This document shows positions 1 through 10,260 of a stretch of 64,000 nucleotides of DNA, in pieces. Both the position numbers and the translations under genes were made by a program. The notes under the pieces were generated by a model. The model had not been told where the DNA came from, did no database searches, and saw only the letters and a program-made list of their open reading frames with translations. Source of the DNA: Sodiomyces alkalinus F11. Its lineage: Eukaryota; Ascomycota; Sordariomycetes; Glomerellales; Plectosphaerellaceae. The stretch spans positions 2,225,691-2,289,690 of the forward strand of contig NW_021167082.1 in assembly GCF_003711515.1 (NCBI RefSeq). The letters are read 5' to 3'. The first letter of the stretch is position 1. Every line of letters starts with the position of its first letter.

Positions 1-1000
1 GCCTACGGGTATCTAAACGCGGTATAGGTGCTCCCCTTTAAATCCAATAAGGATACTCTCTTCCGCGCGGGCGTTAAGCTTATAAGACTTTACCCTAATC
101 TCCGGGGAGATATAGATAAAAACTCTATAACCGAGGATTCTTACGTAGTGGATAGGTGGTTTATTATCGTAGCCAGGAGCCAGGTCGTCGTAATAGGCTT
201 GGTGAAGGGTCTTCTTATGGACTACGGAGGTGGCCGTGATATGACTAAGGTATACAGAGCCACGGAGGATCTTAGGCTATGGAAAACGGGGGATATCGGC
301 ACTAACTACTATTTTCCGACCCTTATTAAGGATAGCACGGATAGACCTTTCCGTAACGCTGTTTTATTCGTGGCTATAAGGAGGGCTGCTTAAAAAAGAG
401 GTGCCCTAGGCTTAGGAGTTATGGCGAAGACCGTTACTAAGGAACTCCCCCGCGTTATCGGTATATACGTGCCTTATAGGTTATCCCTAGCGGTTGCTAT
501 ACGAGGTTAGGGCGTTAAGTAGGAGCCTCCCTAGGTTAGCCTTAGTCTTCGAGGTTAGGATACCCTTTTTACAGGAGGCATTGTCTATTATCGATAGGCC
601 GTATTTATCTCTAGAGGGTCCGATAGGCTTTAACTCGAAGATATTAACGTACTATAGCTCCCCTACACGGGTAGCGCGAGGTCAAGGGTCCTTAGGGCTA
701 TACCGGAGGCTCTAGGAGAGGTTATCAACTGTATAGGGCTGGCCGCAGATTCTTCCAGTTTCTAGGGTGTTTTTAGTAGTTTTGACGGTATTGCGGAGGT
801 CCCTGTAGTTACCGTGGCCGAGGCATTAGTGCTAAAGACGTGCCTATAGTGCCTATAAGGTTACTACTCTAGTTTACGGATAGTCGAGTCGTTAGTCGGC
901 AGGTTACTCTCCTAGTTAGGGCTTATTAGGCTATGCCTCGCTCGGCGGTGCCCTAACTAGTGGTGTTATAGAGGGTAGCAGCCTCGCGGCTATAATAGAA
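1..1000 (-). pseudogene. copia integrase remnant, partial (element E)
   Basis: The minus frame at about 230-1 decodes to a segment with HYVRILGYRVFIYI, then RVKSYKLNARAE and LIGFKGEHLYRVW. This matches the end of the copia integrase (HLRVFGCxAYVxIPxExRxKxxKLxxRAExGxLVGYEG). The catalytic core lies upstream (about 1000-250) but its DDE residues could not be placed with confidence. The window ends before reverse transcriptase. Confidence 0.7.
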
Positions 1001-1059
1001 TTAGGTGCGATATAGAAAACGGCTATGGGATCGCTAGGGTAGCTAAGGAAGAAGCCGCG

Positions 1060-1440
1060 GGTGGCCACGTTAATAGTAGCGATACCCTCGCCTGCCTTAT
1101 TATACAGGACGTTACGGTCTAAATAACCTTCCCCTGCGTATATTATCTCCCCTGATATTATATTAATATAGAGGCCGGGGATACGAACCGTTCTTTGTAG
1201 GATAACGACCTTCTCTTTACTGTTAGGGCCTTATAGGTATGTCTTAGCCACCCCGATATAGGTAGGCTTAATAGTGCCGTTCGCGGTGATAATCTAGAAC
1301 TGGTTTTATTCGGGGATTTCTCTATAGTTAATATAGGATTTAAAATCGCCTATAGAATATAGTAAGGCACCGGAATTCTATAGCCAGCGGTTATAAATAT
1401 ACTTCCTATTACCTTAGAAGACGTGTTCTATAAGGGTTAT
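1060..1440 (-). pseudogene. copia aspartic protease remnant (element E)
   Basis: The decoded minus frame contains a pre-active-site Trp-Leu followed by N-S-G-A at about 1378-1367, where copia proteases have D-S-G-A. Further along come the family's typical I-T-A-N-G segment and an I-P-G-L-Y-I-N-I-I-S-G motif matching the copia VPGLxxNLISG signature. The Asp to Asn change at the catalytic position is the expected effect of RIP at a TGA-overlapping site. In a working element this enzyme would cut the Gag-Pol polyprotein inside the virus-like particle. Here it is dead. Confidence 0.75.
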
Positions 1441-1479
1441 AGGTGCCCTGGGTGTTATTAGGGGTTTACCGTTAGTAGC

Positions 1480-2960
1480 GGTCGCGGCGCCGCCGATCTA
1501 GGGTTGTTTTATAGCGATATCGGTGCCGCTATAGGCACGTTAAGGAGTAGGGACCTTATTATAAGGTTTACTATCTATCGCCCCCTGCCCGTCGATTATA
1601 TTATTATAAGTATCAGTGGTAAGGGCGGGGGGCTTAGGGACGGGGGTTTCCCTAGGGTAAACCGTTAGATCTTCCATATCTATAAAGGGAGTGCCTTAGA
1701 GGTAGTCTTAATACTGACCTTTAAGTTATACTAGCGCTTATAGGCAGGCGCGGCTAGTGAAAACGCCGTTATTATTACCTAGATAGTCCTCCAGGCTATT
1801 AAGGGCGTTAACTTCTCCTTTATTAGTATTAACGTTATGGGTATTATTATTACTACGGTTATTACCGCTATTATTACCTCCGCCATTATTATTATTACGG
1901 CCGTAGCCTCCGCGGCCACGACCTCTTCCTCCTCGGTTATTATTATTATGCCTAGGGCCACTAGGCGAGCCGTAATCCTCTATTTTATGCGTCGCGGGCC
2001 TAGAGTAATTCGGGGTTATATAGGGCTCGCGATATAGTCGGTTATTTTAGATAGCGTTAGACTATTTATTGGATTATTCCTTAGTTCCGCCGCCTTATTA
2101 GTCGTTATTCCCTTAGCGAGAGCCGTGGCGGTTATTATTATTATTACGGCTTTATTTTAGTATCTTTTATTCTTATTCCAAAAGCTTATCGGTTATAATA
2201 GCGATATCGTGGGCCTTCTTCGTATCCTTTTTCCTGTAAAAACGCCAGTTATCTTTATAGGACCGGTAGGTTCCGGGCAGACTATTAACGATATTAGCGG
2301 CTATTAGTTTATTAGGGTAATAGCCTCCTACTAATAGGATAATATCGCGGAGGTCTACGTGCTTAGAAAGATACTAACCCATAGACTTAAAGGACTATAG
2401 CTTTAGCTTAGAGGCCTGTTTACTAGTGGAGATCTGAATCTCGATATCTAACGGCTTATACTTACTAAGGCGTTTTGTTATTTTCCAGGGCTGCTTAACG
2501 CCCTTAACCTCTTTTTTAACGGCCCGATCCAGGGTTAATAGGAGGAAAAGACGTGCCTTATCGCGTTTAGTGTAGTTAATCTGATAGTATAGTAATCAGT
2601 TCTTCTAGTTCTTTTACGAGGCTTGTAGGTTAGGCACTAGCTTAGGAGTAAGGGTAGGGGTAGAAGAGGTGGAGGGGGTAGGCTCTGTTAGTTCCGATTT
2701 TAGTGCGTTAGGCGTATAGATAAGGTAGTCTTCGAGGGTAGGAGCCTGGTTCTCGATTCGAGCCTAGCCCTAGAGGAAGTGCCAGAGGTTAAGGTCTTTA
2801 GCACGGCGTTAAGCCTTAATAACCTAAATAACGTAGTTCGAATGGCCGTTAAGAAGAGGTCTATTATAAGAGAGGGCGTTAGAGGTTATCGTAACGGGGG
2901 AGGGGTATAGGTAAAGAGATAAAAGAGGTAGCAGAGAAGGTGGAAGGGAGGGAGGGTGAA
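1480..2960 (-). pseudogene. copia Gag remnant (element E)
   Basis: The minus-strand frame decodes to a Gag-like protein that ends in a Gly/Arg/Asn-rich tail at about 2150-1780 (runs such as RGGRGRGRGGYG followed by Asn repeats). This tail is typical of fungal copia Gag-Pol near the nucleic-acid-binding region. No intact CCHC zinc knuckle is visible; its Cys codons would be TGC/TGT and are prone to become TAC/TAT (Tyr) under RIP. Upstream, around 2260-2160, the frame keeps a helical segment ending in LLEQEQKIL. The minus open frame at 1779-1961 is a different frame over the Asn/Gly tract and is not the real product. Many in-frame TAG/TAA codons make it non-functional. Confidence 0.7.
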
Positions 2961-3189
2961 TTAACGGTTATTGGTTTAATAATAGCTTTAAGCCTTAGTA
3001 GGCGAGCGGTTAGTGATGGCTTTAAGCCTAGGTAGGCGAGTAATTAGCGATAGCTTCTCTAACGCCTTAGTAGGCGTTGGCTAGGTTATTAATAGGAGGG
3101 TAGGAGGGCATAACGCTATAGCACTAAAACTCTTCGCGAGCTAGGCGGCGGTTTAATTTAGAAGCTATCTAAAGCTTTAATTTAAAAAG

Positions 3190-3705
3190 AATAGCAGGAA
3201 TACTAGTTACAACTATATAAAAATATAAGATTAACCTAGCATAAATTACGTAAGGAATTATGTTAATTAAAGAGCTTAGGTAGATATCTAGTCTAGGCGA
3301 TGCGGGCCAGGGTACTTAAGCAGAACGGTTTCCCTATATAAACACCGTTCGTTTAATGTACCTACGCCCGAAGAGTCCACCGTTTTTATACCGACGATTT
3401 CCCGCAGGACTAGTTATCAGACCACGGCTATGTAGGGCCGATACAGTTACGGGTTATGCGTTTACACTAGAAGGTACGTTATACGAAGGTTAAGGGCTAA
3501 AATATTCCTACCCCACCAGGTCACGACCTACACGTACGTACTATGGAGGAAACCAAGTACAAGGGTAAAACTAGTAATATATAAAGCTAAGCTAGGCTAT
3601 ACCGATACCCGGTAAGCTAGAAATATTATATATAGCTAATACTATATAACCCCGTATAGTTACCCTAGTAGCTAATATAGCCGGTATAGTATAACTACGC
3701 TGTAG
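3190..3705 (-). repeat. probable 3' LTR of gypsy element F
   Basis: On the minus strand a TTTAAGGGGGG purine run at about 3716-3706 is followed by CACTACAGCG, which looks like a polypurine tract next to an LTR start. The 500 bases after it hold no coding frame. They contain noticeably more CA and TG dinucleotides than the flanks. There is no second copy in the window to confirm the ends, so both are tentative. Confidence 0.4.
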
Positions 3706-3729
3706 TGCCCCCCTTAAAGTATAAGATAG

Positions 3730-5010
3730 CGTCCTTATTATCTATTATTCCTAATACGCTATCTATATAATTCCTATACTTCCCGTGGTATTATTATCTT
3801 CTAATTATTATACCGTGGATTCTGTCTTTTCGTTAGTCTACGTTAAAAGGCTCTTATATATAAGGTTAATCTAACGTTAAAGTGCCGTTATATAGTATAG
3901 AAGTATAGTTATTTAGCATTAGAGTCCCGATATAATATTTATAGTACCTCGGTAGTTAAGGCCGGTCTAGTAGGTAATTTTATAGATATATTCCACTATA
4001 AGTTTAATCGACTAGTTAATATAATTATTAAATCTCTCGCTGTTTTTAGTCCAATAGTCTTGGATCGTGTTCAGGATAGTATAGACCATGTAGGAGAGGA
4101 AATCGAGTCGTCTTATAATATCGTTATATTAGTTCGCAGTTAGATTAACAATCTAGGACTATTAAACTATACCTTCCTCGTTATAGTAGTAATTATTTTC
4201 CGTGTTATCCGCATGTATTATATTCTATTCTATAATAATCTCTTAGTAGTATTAGTTCTCTTATTTATTCACCTTATTCTAGCACGATATATACACCGGG
4301 GTAGGGATAATAAATTACTCGAGTGCTTAGCTAGTTATATAGACGCTTCTCAGGGGACCTTACGTAGTATCGAGTCTGTTATTATCCCGTTTATGTGCGA
4401 GTTTAAGACTCTTACAGATATATTAGGGTAAATAAGCCGTAATTCGTCCTAATACCCGAATATATTTAGGATCTTAACGGAATTAAGTAGGGATTTCTAA
4501 GCCTTATAGGATAGTATTAATAATCGCCTAAGCAAGGTCTCCCTCCACGGGTTCTCTTCTCTAAGCCACTTAGTATTAGATTTTTATAACACCAGGTATA
4601 TTTCCGACAGAGAATTTATTAGCTCTTACTCGCGTAAGCTTAATTTCCCGAGGCTTAATATTAAGCAGGGGCGTATTATGAATAGTATAACGGTTATTAT
4701 CGATAATATTAAATAACCACTGAATACGTTTAGCGATAATTCTGTTTTCTTCTTTAGCCTAGTCTATGTAGTCTCCGAAGAACCGGTAAAGCTCGGCCTT
4801 AGCTTTAGTAATATCTTCTGCGGAGTCAGCAAATACTATTCTAGCTTCGCCTTGGAATAGTTTGGCTTTAAGGCGCTAGTAGTATCGGTCTAGCTAATCT
4901 ACTATAATATCATCCGTATTTCCCGCTATTTTAGGTTGGGTTGGTTAGTCCGGTGTAACTATATTATCGGGGCGCTCGCCACGTATAGTAAAACCGTGTT
5001 TATCTATTTT
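3730..5010 (-). pseudogene. unrecognised ORF downstream of the gypsy F integrase
   Basis: A single minus-strand frame can be read from about 5010 to about 3730 (roughly 425 codons) if TAG/TAA are taken as Gln. It looks protein-like, with segments such as ELYRFFGDYIDQAKEENRI and, near the C-terminus, DIIRRLDFLSYMVYTIL. It is charged, Gln/Asn-rich and probably helical. I do not recognise a family. It keeps more CAA/CAC/CAT codons than most of the window. It sits between the integrase and the presumed polypurine tract, where some fungal gypsy elements carry an extra ORF. It could instead be a fused fragment of another element. The plus open frame at 4213-4431 is its shadow. Confidence 0.5.
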
Positions 5011-5380
5011 ATCTTCTATTATATTAGGTAGATAATTATTTAATATTACTTACTTCTAGATATACAAATTAACCTAGAATAAGGCAAAATGGATATAAAT
5101 AGTGAATACTTAGCTCCGAAGTTTAGAGCGGTTATAGGTGTAAAAAGAAGAAGAAGAATAAGAAGATAAGTATTTTCTAGGCTGTAGAATAATATTATAA
5201 TAGAAAGTTTTAAATGTAGAAGGACTAACCGTAGGTAAGTGCGAGTCGGAGTACCTCTTAGGTATTACCCTTTTATAGTACGATATATTAGGAGTTATTC
5301 ACTGATAGGCGGGTATAGAGTCGGTAGACTACGGCTATATAGGTCTATAGATACTAGTTCTAAGTACTCGACGGAAATCA
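5010..5380. other. unassigned stretch in gypsy F
   Basis: This lies between the integrase core and the downstream ORF. No domain could be read in either strand. It probably contains the integrase C-terminus, possibly a degraded chromodomain, but nothing in it shows this directly. Confidence 0.4.
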
Positions 5381-6250
5381 CGTTATTAATCTTTTAATTA
5401 TTTAGGATATTCAACCGGTATACTAACTTACCCACTCGCTCTTCGATTGTACATAGTCCCGTAAACTACTATCCGAGTTTAGTAGTAATCGTGTATAAAA
5501 CCGGAATTAAATACTTCGTATTAAGTCGTAAATACACTCTAGCACTAACTCCGAAACGTTTAGATATATAATACCTATTTTATTGTTTTTTTATAGCTAT
5601 TGCTGCCTTATTAATAGTATCCGCCGCCTCTAGCCGCGCCGTGGGTAAAGGATCCGGGTAGCCTATAATAGCCGTTACTATATTGTTTAGGGTAAACCCC
5701 TTAATAATCTTTACATGACTATACTTAGTGGATACCGATTAAGTTATATTATATTCGAACTATACGCGTAGTAAAGCCGTTTCCTAAAACTCAGGATATT
5801 CTAGATTATAAATATAAAAGCTTATAGCCGTTTTAATAATTTAAATAACCCTTTTAGTGTATCTATTAGTCTGAGGGCGATACGCTATAATGTAAAGTAA
5901 CTCGGTGCCTAATCTCTACTATATCCGTTTCTACACTAGCGCTAGGAATTTCGGATCACGGTTAGTAAGTATGATTTTAGGTATTCCTTAGTTTACTTGC
6001 AGTAAAGTATCGAGCAAAACGTCTACCTATTATTATACGGTATAGTATTTTCGCCCCCGGCGCCGTTTTTAACTCCTTATAAAACTTATCGATAATAGCT
6101 AGTAATATATCGAATTTATTTAGTATAAGTAGAAGTCTAAGCATAAAATCGATAAAGAGTATATAGTATAGATAAGCTAGCGGGATAATAGGTCAAAGAC
6201 CACTATATAGTTTATAATAGGGCTTTTAGTAACTTTACATAGCGGGTAAA
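5380..6250 (-). pseudogene. gypsy integrase remnant (element F)
   Basis: The decoded minus frame holds the classic gypsy integrase core: a first-Asp region near 6130 (IDFMLRLLLILNKFDIL...IIDKFYK), then GIPKIILTNRDPKFL around 5980-5940 (family: ITDRDPxFxSxFW; the Asp before RD reads Asn), a LGTELLY...YRPQTNRYT block (family: STAYHPQTDGQ) near 5900-5860, and the following EY...NLEYPEFQ. Several Asp and His positions are Asn or Tyr, consistent with RIP. This enzyme would insert the element's cDNA. A possible C-terminal domain follows to about 5380 but is not identifiable. Confidence 0.8.
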
Positions 6251-6319
6251 TGCTAAGGTGGCGCCTAAATTCGAGTATCCTTTATAAATATAAACCTGTT
6301 ATAGGCTGACTTTATTAGC

Positions 6320-6620
6320 CAGTGTCCCGGCCTTACTAAGCCGGCACACCGTATAGACCTCTTACTAACTGGGCAGCTAACCTATAGCTGCCTCTAGCGA
6401 CACAGACTTTTCACCTTTTCCTTCACCTTTCCTTAGTTCTAGATAATATAATTATCCGGCCTTACCTATTAGTTTAAACTCGTGACCAGCCGCTTATATA
6501 TCTAGACCTTAGCATTACCCTAACGCTATATAAGTATAGACCACGATACTAGCACTCCGCCTAAGGGTAGCGACTTTTAAGCTACCGCCTAATAATAGAC
6601 GGGATAGATAAACAGAAATC
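6320..6620 (+). repeat. probable 5' LTR and leader of gypsy D
   Basis: This non-coding stretch begins with TGTCCCGGCC and holds a short inverted repeat (CCGGCC...GCCGG), a pyrimidine-rich tract (about 6410-6435) and a TATA-like element near 6527. It lies just upstream of Gag coding. The call rests on position and a TG start only. Confidence 0.35.
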
Positions 6621-7379
6621 AAGAGGTGTATCAGATACTTACCGATACCGTACGGCCTCTCTAGGACCAACTAATGTAACAGAACTTAGCACGTTAAACC
6701 TACGAAGAATAATCAGTAAACGCGAGCCTAGTAGTAAGCGCTAGAATAATAAGCAGAGAATCAGCGGTAAACTTAGTAAGCCCTCGTAAGGACCTAAAAT
6801 ATATTTAGCTAGATACTCGCTTAGATATAATCTCTATAAAAAAGCTAATTAAACTAATACCTCGCCCCTCCTTTATAAGGACCTCCTATATCGATAACCG
6901 CGCTATAGATAACGTCCTTTAATACTACTACTATACCCTCGCTATCTATAACCCTAGCACTAGCGATAACCGATAGGCTAACCCTAACTCTCCCATTAGA
7001 ACCCCTCCGTATTATATAGACTCCGGTTAACCCGAATACCCTACCCTTAAGCTAGCGGAAGCGGGTAAATTACCCTTCGATCTTCTCCAGAAAAAGAGCC
7101 GAATACGTAGTGTAATTATAGGCTATACGCGATAAGCTTAAGATTAATAAACTACTATTCTATAGCTAGTAGAAGATATAGTTCCTGATCTATATACGCT
7201 TAGGTCTAGGACTATAATAGGTAGTCGTAATATTATATAATTTAGGAGGGTCCGGAGGGCTATAAAACTCCTAAAAGATACTAGACTTCCTAGATCATAC
7301 CTATAACGATCAGAATAAATAAGCTCGTGCCGTAATCGCCTTACGCTCGCTACGATAGCGTAAAGACTAAGTATTTACC
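6620..7379 (+). pseudogene. gypsy D Gag, N-terminal part
   Basis: The decoded plus frame ends at 7379 with FLDHTYNDQNKQARAVIALR followed by SLRQRKDQVF. This matches the conserved core of fungal gypsy Gag (FxxxYxDPNRxxxAxxxLxxLRQ). Gag would form the virus-like particle. The frame is interrupted by many RIP-made stops and then by the Fot1 insertion, after which it resumes at 28334. Confidence 0.7.
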
Positions 7380-7381
7380 TA

Positions 7382-7500
7382 CCCTTGCCAGGCCCCACGT
7401 ATATTAGTTCGTTAAGACTCACCAGCCTATAAGCTAGTGCTTAATAGTTATGTGTTTAAGACAGTTGTGTGACAACTTTTTTAAAGCTATTTATAATAAC
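7382..7500 (+). repeat. left terminal inverted repeat region of the Fot1-like element
   Basis: This matches 28331-28215 in inverted orientation, including GTTAAGACTCACCAGCCTAT near 7410-7430 and the complementary run near 28290. RIP has introduced scattered C/T and G/A differences between the two ends. Confidence 0.75.
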
Positions 7501-7840
7501 CGCGTTTGTATCGATATTAATACCCTATTTTGATCCTTTTAAAGATAGAATCTCGCGTCGCTCAGGCTATTAATTATATCAACGAAAACCCCGAGGCCAT
7601 AATATTAATAGTAGTGCGTTAATTTAGAATCCCGCGACATACGCTCCGGAATCGCCTTTACGGCCACCCTCCTCGACTAGGTTAAAAGTTAGCGAATTCG
7701 AAGCTTTTAGAGCCCCAAGAAAAAGCCCTATACCGCTATATCGACCGCTTTAATAGTATTAACCTTATAGTTCGACCTCAGTTTATTATTAATACTATAG
7801 ATACGATTCTAGAGGCGCGTCTCGATACTAAAGAAGGCTA

Positions 7841-8105
7841 TATCGCACGTTAAATAGCACTTGTATAATCAACTTAGTAGAGCAGAAATCTCGTATATGT
7901 GTAGTATATTAAGTTATATCTGTGTGAGTCTCTTATACCCTTAATTTAGGTGGTAAAGACTCTGTTATGGGTACTATATTATTTGGATCCTGTCCGGTCT
8001 TTTCCGATAACCGGCCTTACTATATCCTAATACCCGAGGTCCGAAGCCCTTAGTCAGGTATAGATCTCCTATAGACTATATCGTGGTCCGTGTGCCTATA
8101 CGATA
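7841..8105 (-). repeat. 3' LTR of copia-2 (265 bp)
   Basis: This is the reverse complement of the LTRs at 18627 and 24691. It starts (minus strand) TATCGTATAGG from an original TGTCGTATAGG and ends in GTGCGATA. It is the same length as its partner at 26527-26791. The purine run AAGGGGG just upstream of it on the minus strand is the polypurine tract. Confidence 0.9.
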
Positions 8106-9945
8106 TACCCCCTTAGTTAAGGTGGGTCTTCCTAGGTTAACTAACTAATTAGAGGCTTTAGTTTACACTAAACGCTCTTAACCTTTCTATTATACAATTG
8201 ATAGTTAAGGGAAAACGCCCTTATAAAAGGGATCTAAATCCGCTCTATTGAACCGTTTAATTTAATTCTATCTTAATTAGTTTCTTAATTCTTATCAGCT
8301 GGATCTGCTTAATTGGATCTATATCTATTAGATCTACTACGCCCTTAGGGGCCTTCGTCGTCGCTGCGACCACGGCTTTAGCGCGTTTAATCTCTTCGTG
8401 CAGTTACTTCGACAACTCGATACGATCCTTTTAATCCGTTAAATTAAGCTATTATTATAGTTATATAATCTCCGCCTCCGGTAATGCCTTTATTAAACCG
8501 TCCGCGATTATATCCTTTATATTAATATACGTAACGTTAAAAAGACCTTACTATACTAACTAGCGCGCCTACTAGGCATAAATATCGACGTGCCGTAGTC
8601 TTATTCGTAGGCGTTATGCCTTCTTATTAATACGGTTAATAGTCTGCTAATTATTATAGTATAGCTATAGTTATTATTAATCTAACTAAAGCTTTAGATC
8701 CCTTAGTATCCGACTAAGGAATAACGTCTCCTTAGCGGCCTTTATAAGAGCGAGTAATTCTAACTCTATTAATAATATCGTAATTGTCGGTTACTTACCC
8801 GCCTTCTAGTTAATAGTGCTACCGAAGAGCTTTATCGCGTATCCTTACGAGCTCTTACGGTCTAGACTATTCCCGAAGGACGCGTCGCTTACAGTTAAGA
8901 AGAGTCTATTCCCCACCGAATTCCAGGTAGTAGTGCCTTATATAATATGGGAATAGTAGTACTTATTAAGCCCTTTTAAGGTTCTTAAAGGAGGGGTTAA
9001 CATTATATTAGGATTGCTTTAAATAGGCGAACGCGATATCGGGTCTTATCATGATAGCGGTATATATAATTAAACTTATTATACCCTGATACTAGCGGAA
9101 CTCAGGAATCGACGCGTGTATACCGTCGCGTAGTATGAACGGCTCTAAAATTAATAATAGGACGTTTAGTGGTTGTCGGTAAAGGATATCTACGTAGTAT
9201 TTAACCGTGATCTTCTCCACGTAGGAGGATTATAATACCTATAACCTACGTATAGCTCTATCCCTTAGAGCCTTAATTCCTAGGAACTAACGGATTTTAT
9301 CGCCTCCCGATAACCTATAGCTTCGTTTAAGGGTAGCCTCGAGGTCGTCGGCGTTAGTCTTATACTCTTTATAATAGATAAGTCCGATATCGTTAACGTA
9401 AAAGAATAGGATTAAACTATCGCGGATTATAATATAGGAGTTATTAGGCATAGCCGTAGATCCTATCTTCTATAATATACCGCTAAATTCTTCTTACTAT
9501 AGTAATAGCGATACCTTTAAGCCGAAAAGGGCTTTCCGTAGTAGTAGGACCTTACCTAGCACTTCGTGGCCTTATAGTATCTTTATAAATACTTCCTCTT
9601 TAAGGCTAGCATTAACGAACACGTTAATAGCGTCGAACTACCTTATTTCTAGGTTAAATCGGGCGGCGATAGCTATTAGTATACGGAAGGACCGCGAGGC
9701 TAATATAGCGACGGAGTTATCTTTTAGTTTCTAACCGTTTTTATTAATCCCCTCGTACTATAAAACGTGCCTTACACTTAAGGAGGGCGCCCTTATTATT
9801 AAATTTATAGGTATATACCTATCTATAGGCGAGGACTTATTACTTATTAGCCTAATTACCGCCTACCTCCTACTAGTAGCCTATTTATTGGTAGCCTTAA
9901 GGTATTCTCTTTTAGCCTATTACTACTGCTCCCGTAACGGGTAAA
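8106..9945 (-). pseudogene. copia-2 RNase H and reverse transcriptase remnant
   Basis: This is the reverse complement of copia-1 positions from about 24690 back to about 22840, carrying the C-terminal tail, RNase H and most of RT. The minus frame has the same blocks as copia-1, including the RT YVNDI region near 9380 and the RNase H ADGLTK region near 8530. TAG/TAA stops are frequent. The three-LTR element interrupts it at 9945 and coding resumes at 15360. Confidence 0.8.
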
Positions 9946-10260
9946 TAATACGCCCTAGATTCCACCGGGAATACCAGGGGGTACCACGGGGTACCCTAGC
10001 GGTACTATAGTATAAGCTATAGCACCCACGTGGTACGATTAGTAAATACCGGGGAATCCCCTGGGTTCCTATATATAGGAGCCGAGGATTCTACGGGGTT
10101 TACCTGTAGAATACTTAAGTCCCGGGAGCGCGCCCCCTTAATTAGAAAAGATATCTTTATTATACCTTATATTTTATAGTAAGGGTTACCCCTTAAGAAA
10201 AGTCTAGCTTATAGGTCCTAGAGTACTGGCTAGCCAGGGATTTACCGGTTACGTATATTA
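9946..10260 (+). repeat. LTR a of the three-LTR element (315 bp)
   Basis: Starts TAATACGCCCTAG and ends CGTATATTA. It matches the copies at 14712 and 15039 over the whole length, with mainly transition differences. Confidence 0.9.

Larger units (their letters stand above)
1..3180 (-). mobile_element. Ty1/copia element E, 5' half, RIP-degraded, cut by window edge
   Basis: A copia-type LTR retrotransposon lies on the minus strand, its 5' end to the right. With TAG/TAA read as Gln the order along the minus strand is Gag (about 2960-1480), aspartic protease (about 1440-1060) and integrase (about 1000-1). This gag-pro-int order defines Ty1/copia. Reverse transcriptase and RNase H should lie beyond the left edge. 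The short plus-strand open frames at 28-393, 494-715 and 1837-2037 are shadows of this coding strand. I could not fix an LTR; the right boundary is set by the probable LTR of the next element and is uncertain by 200 bases or more. Confidence 0.8.
3190..6300 (-). mobile_element. gypsy-type element F, 3' half, RIP-degraded
   Basis: This is a minus-strand Ty3/gypsy fragment. Reading right to left it shows an integrase core (about 6250-5380), an unrecognised ORF (about 5010-3730), a purine-rich polypurine-tract-like motif (about 3717-3706 on the minus strand) and a stretch that fits a 3' LTR (about 3700-3190). Reverse transcriptase and Gag are missing. The right edge, about 6300, coincides with the probable start of element D, so D most likely inserted into F and the rest of F lies beyond this window. 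Confidence 0.6.

Noticed and set aside
28..393. 121-codon open frame on the plus strand
   Set aside because: It is the shadow of the copia E integrase on the minus strand. The opposite strand decodes to recognised integrase motifs, and this frame has only a GTG start.
494..715. 73-codon plus-strand frame
   Set aside because: It lies opposite the copia integrase coding strand and shows no motif.
1837..2037. 66-codon plus frame rich in Ile/Thr
   Set aside because: It is the complement of the Gly/Asn-rich Gag tail and low-complexity.
4213..4431. 72-codon plus frame with a hydrophobic start that might pass as a membrane protein
   Set aside because: The minus strand here belongs to a longer decodable frame, and the hydrophobicity comes from T-rich complement sequence.
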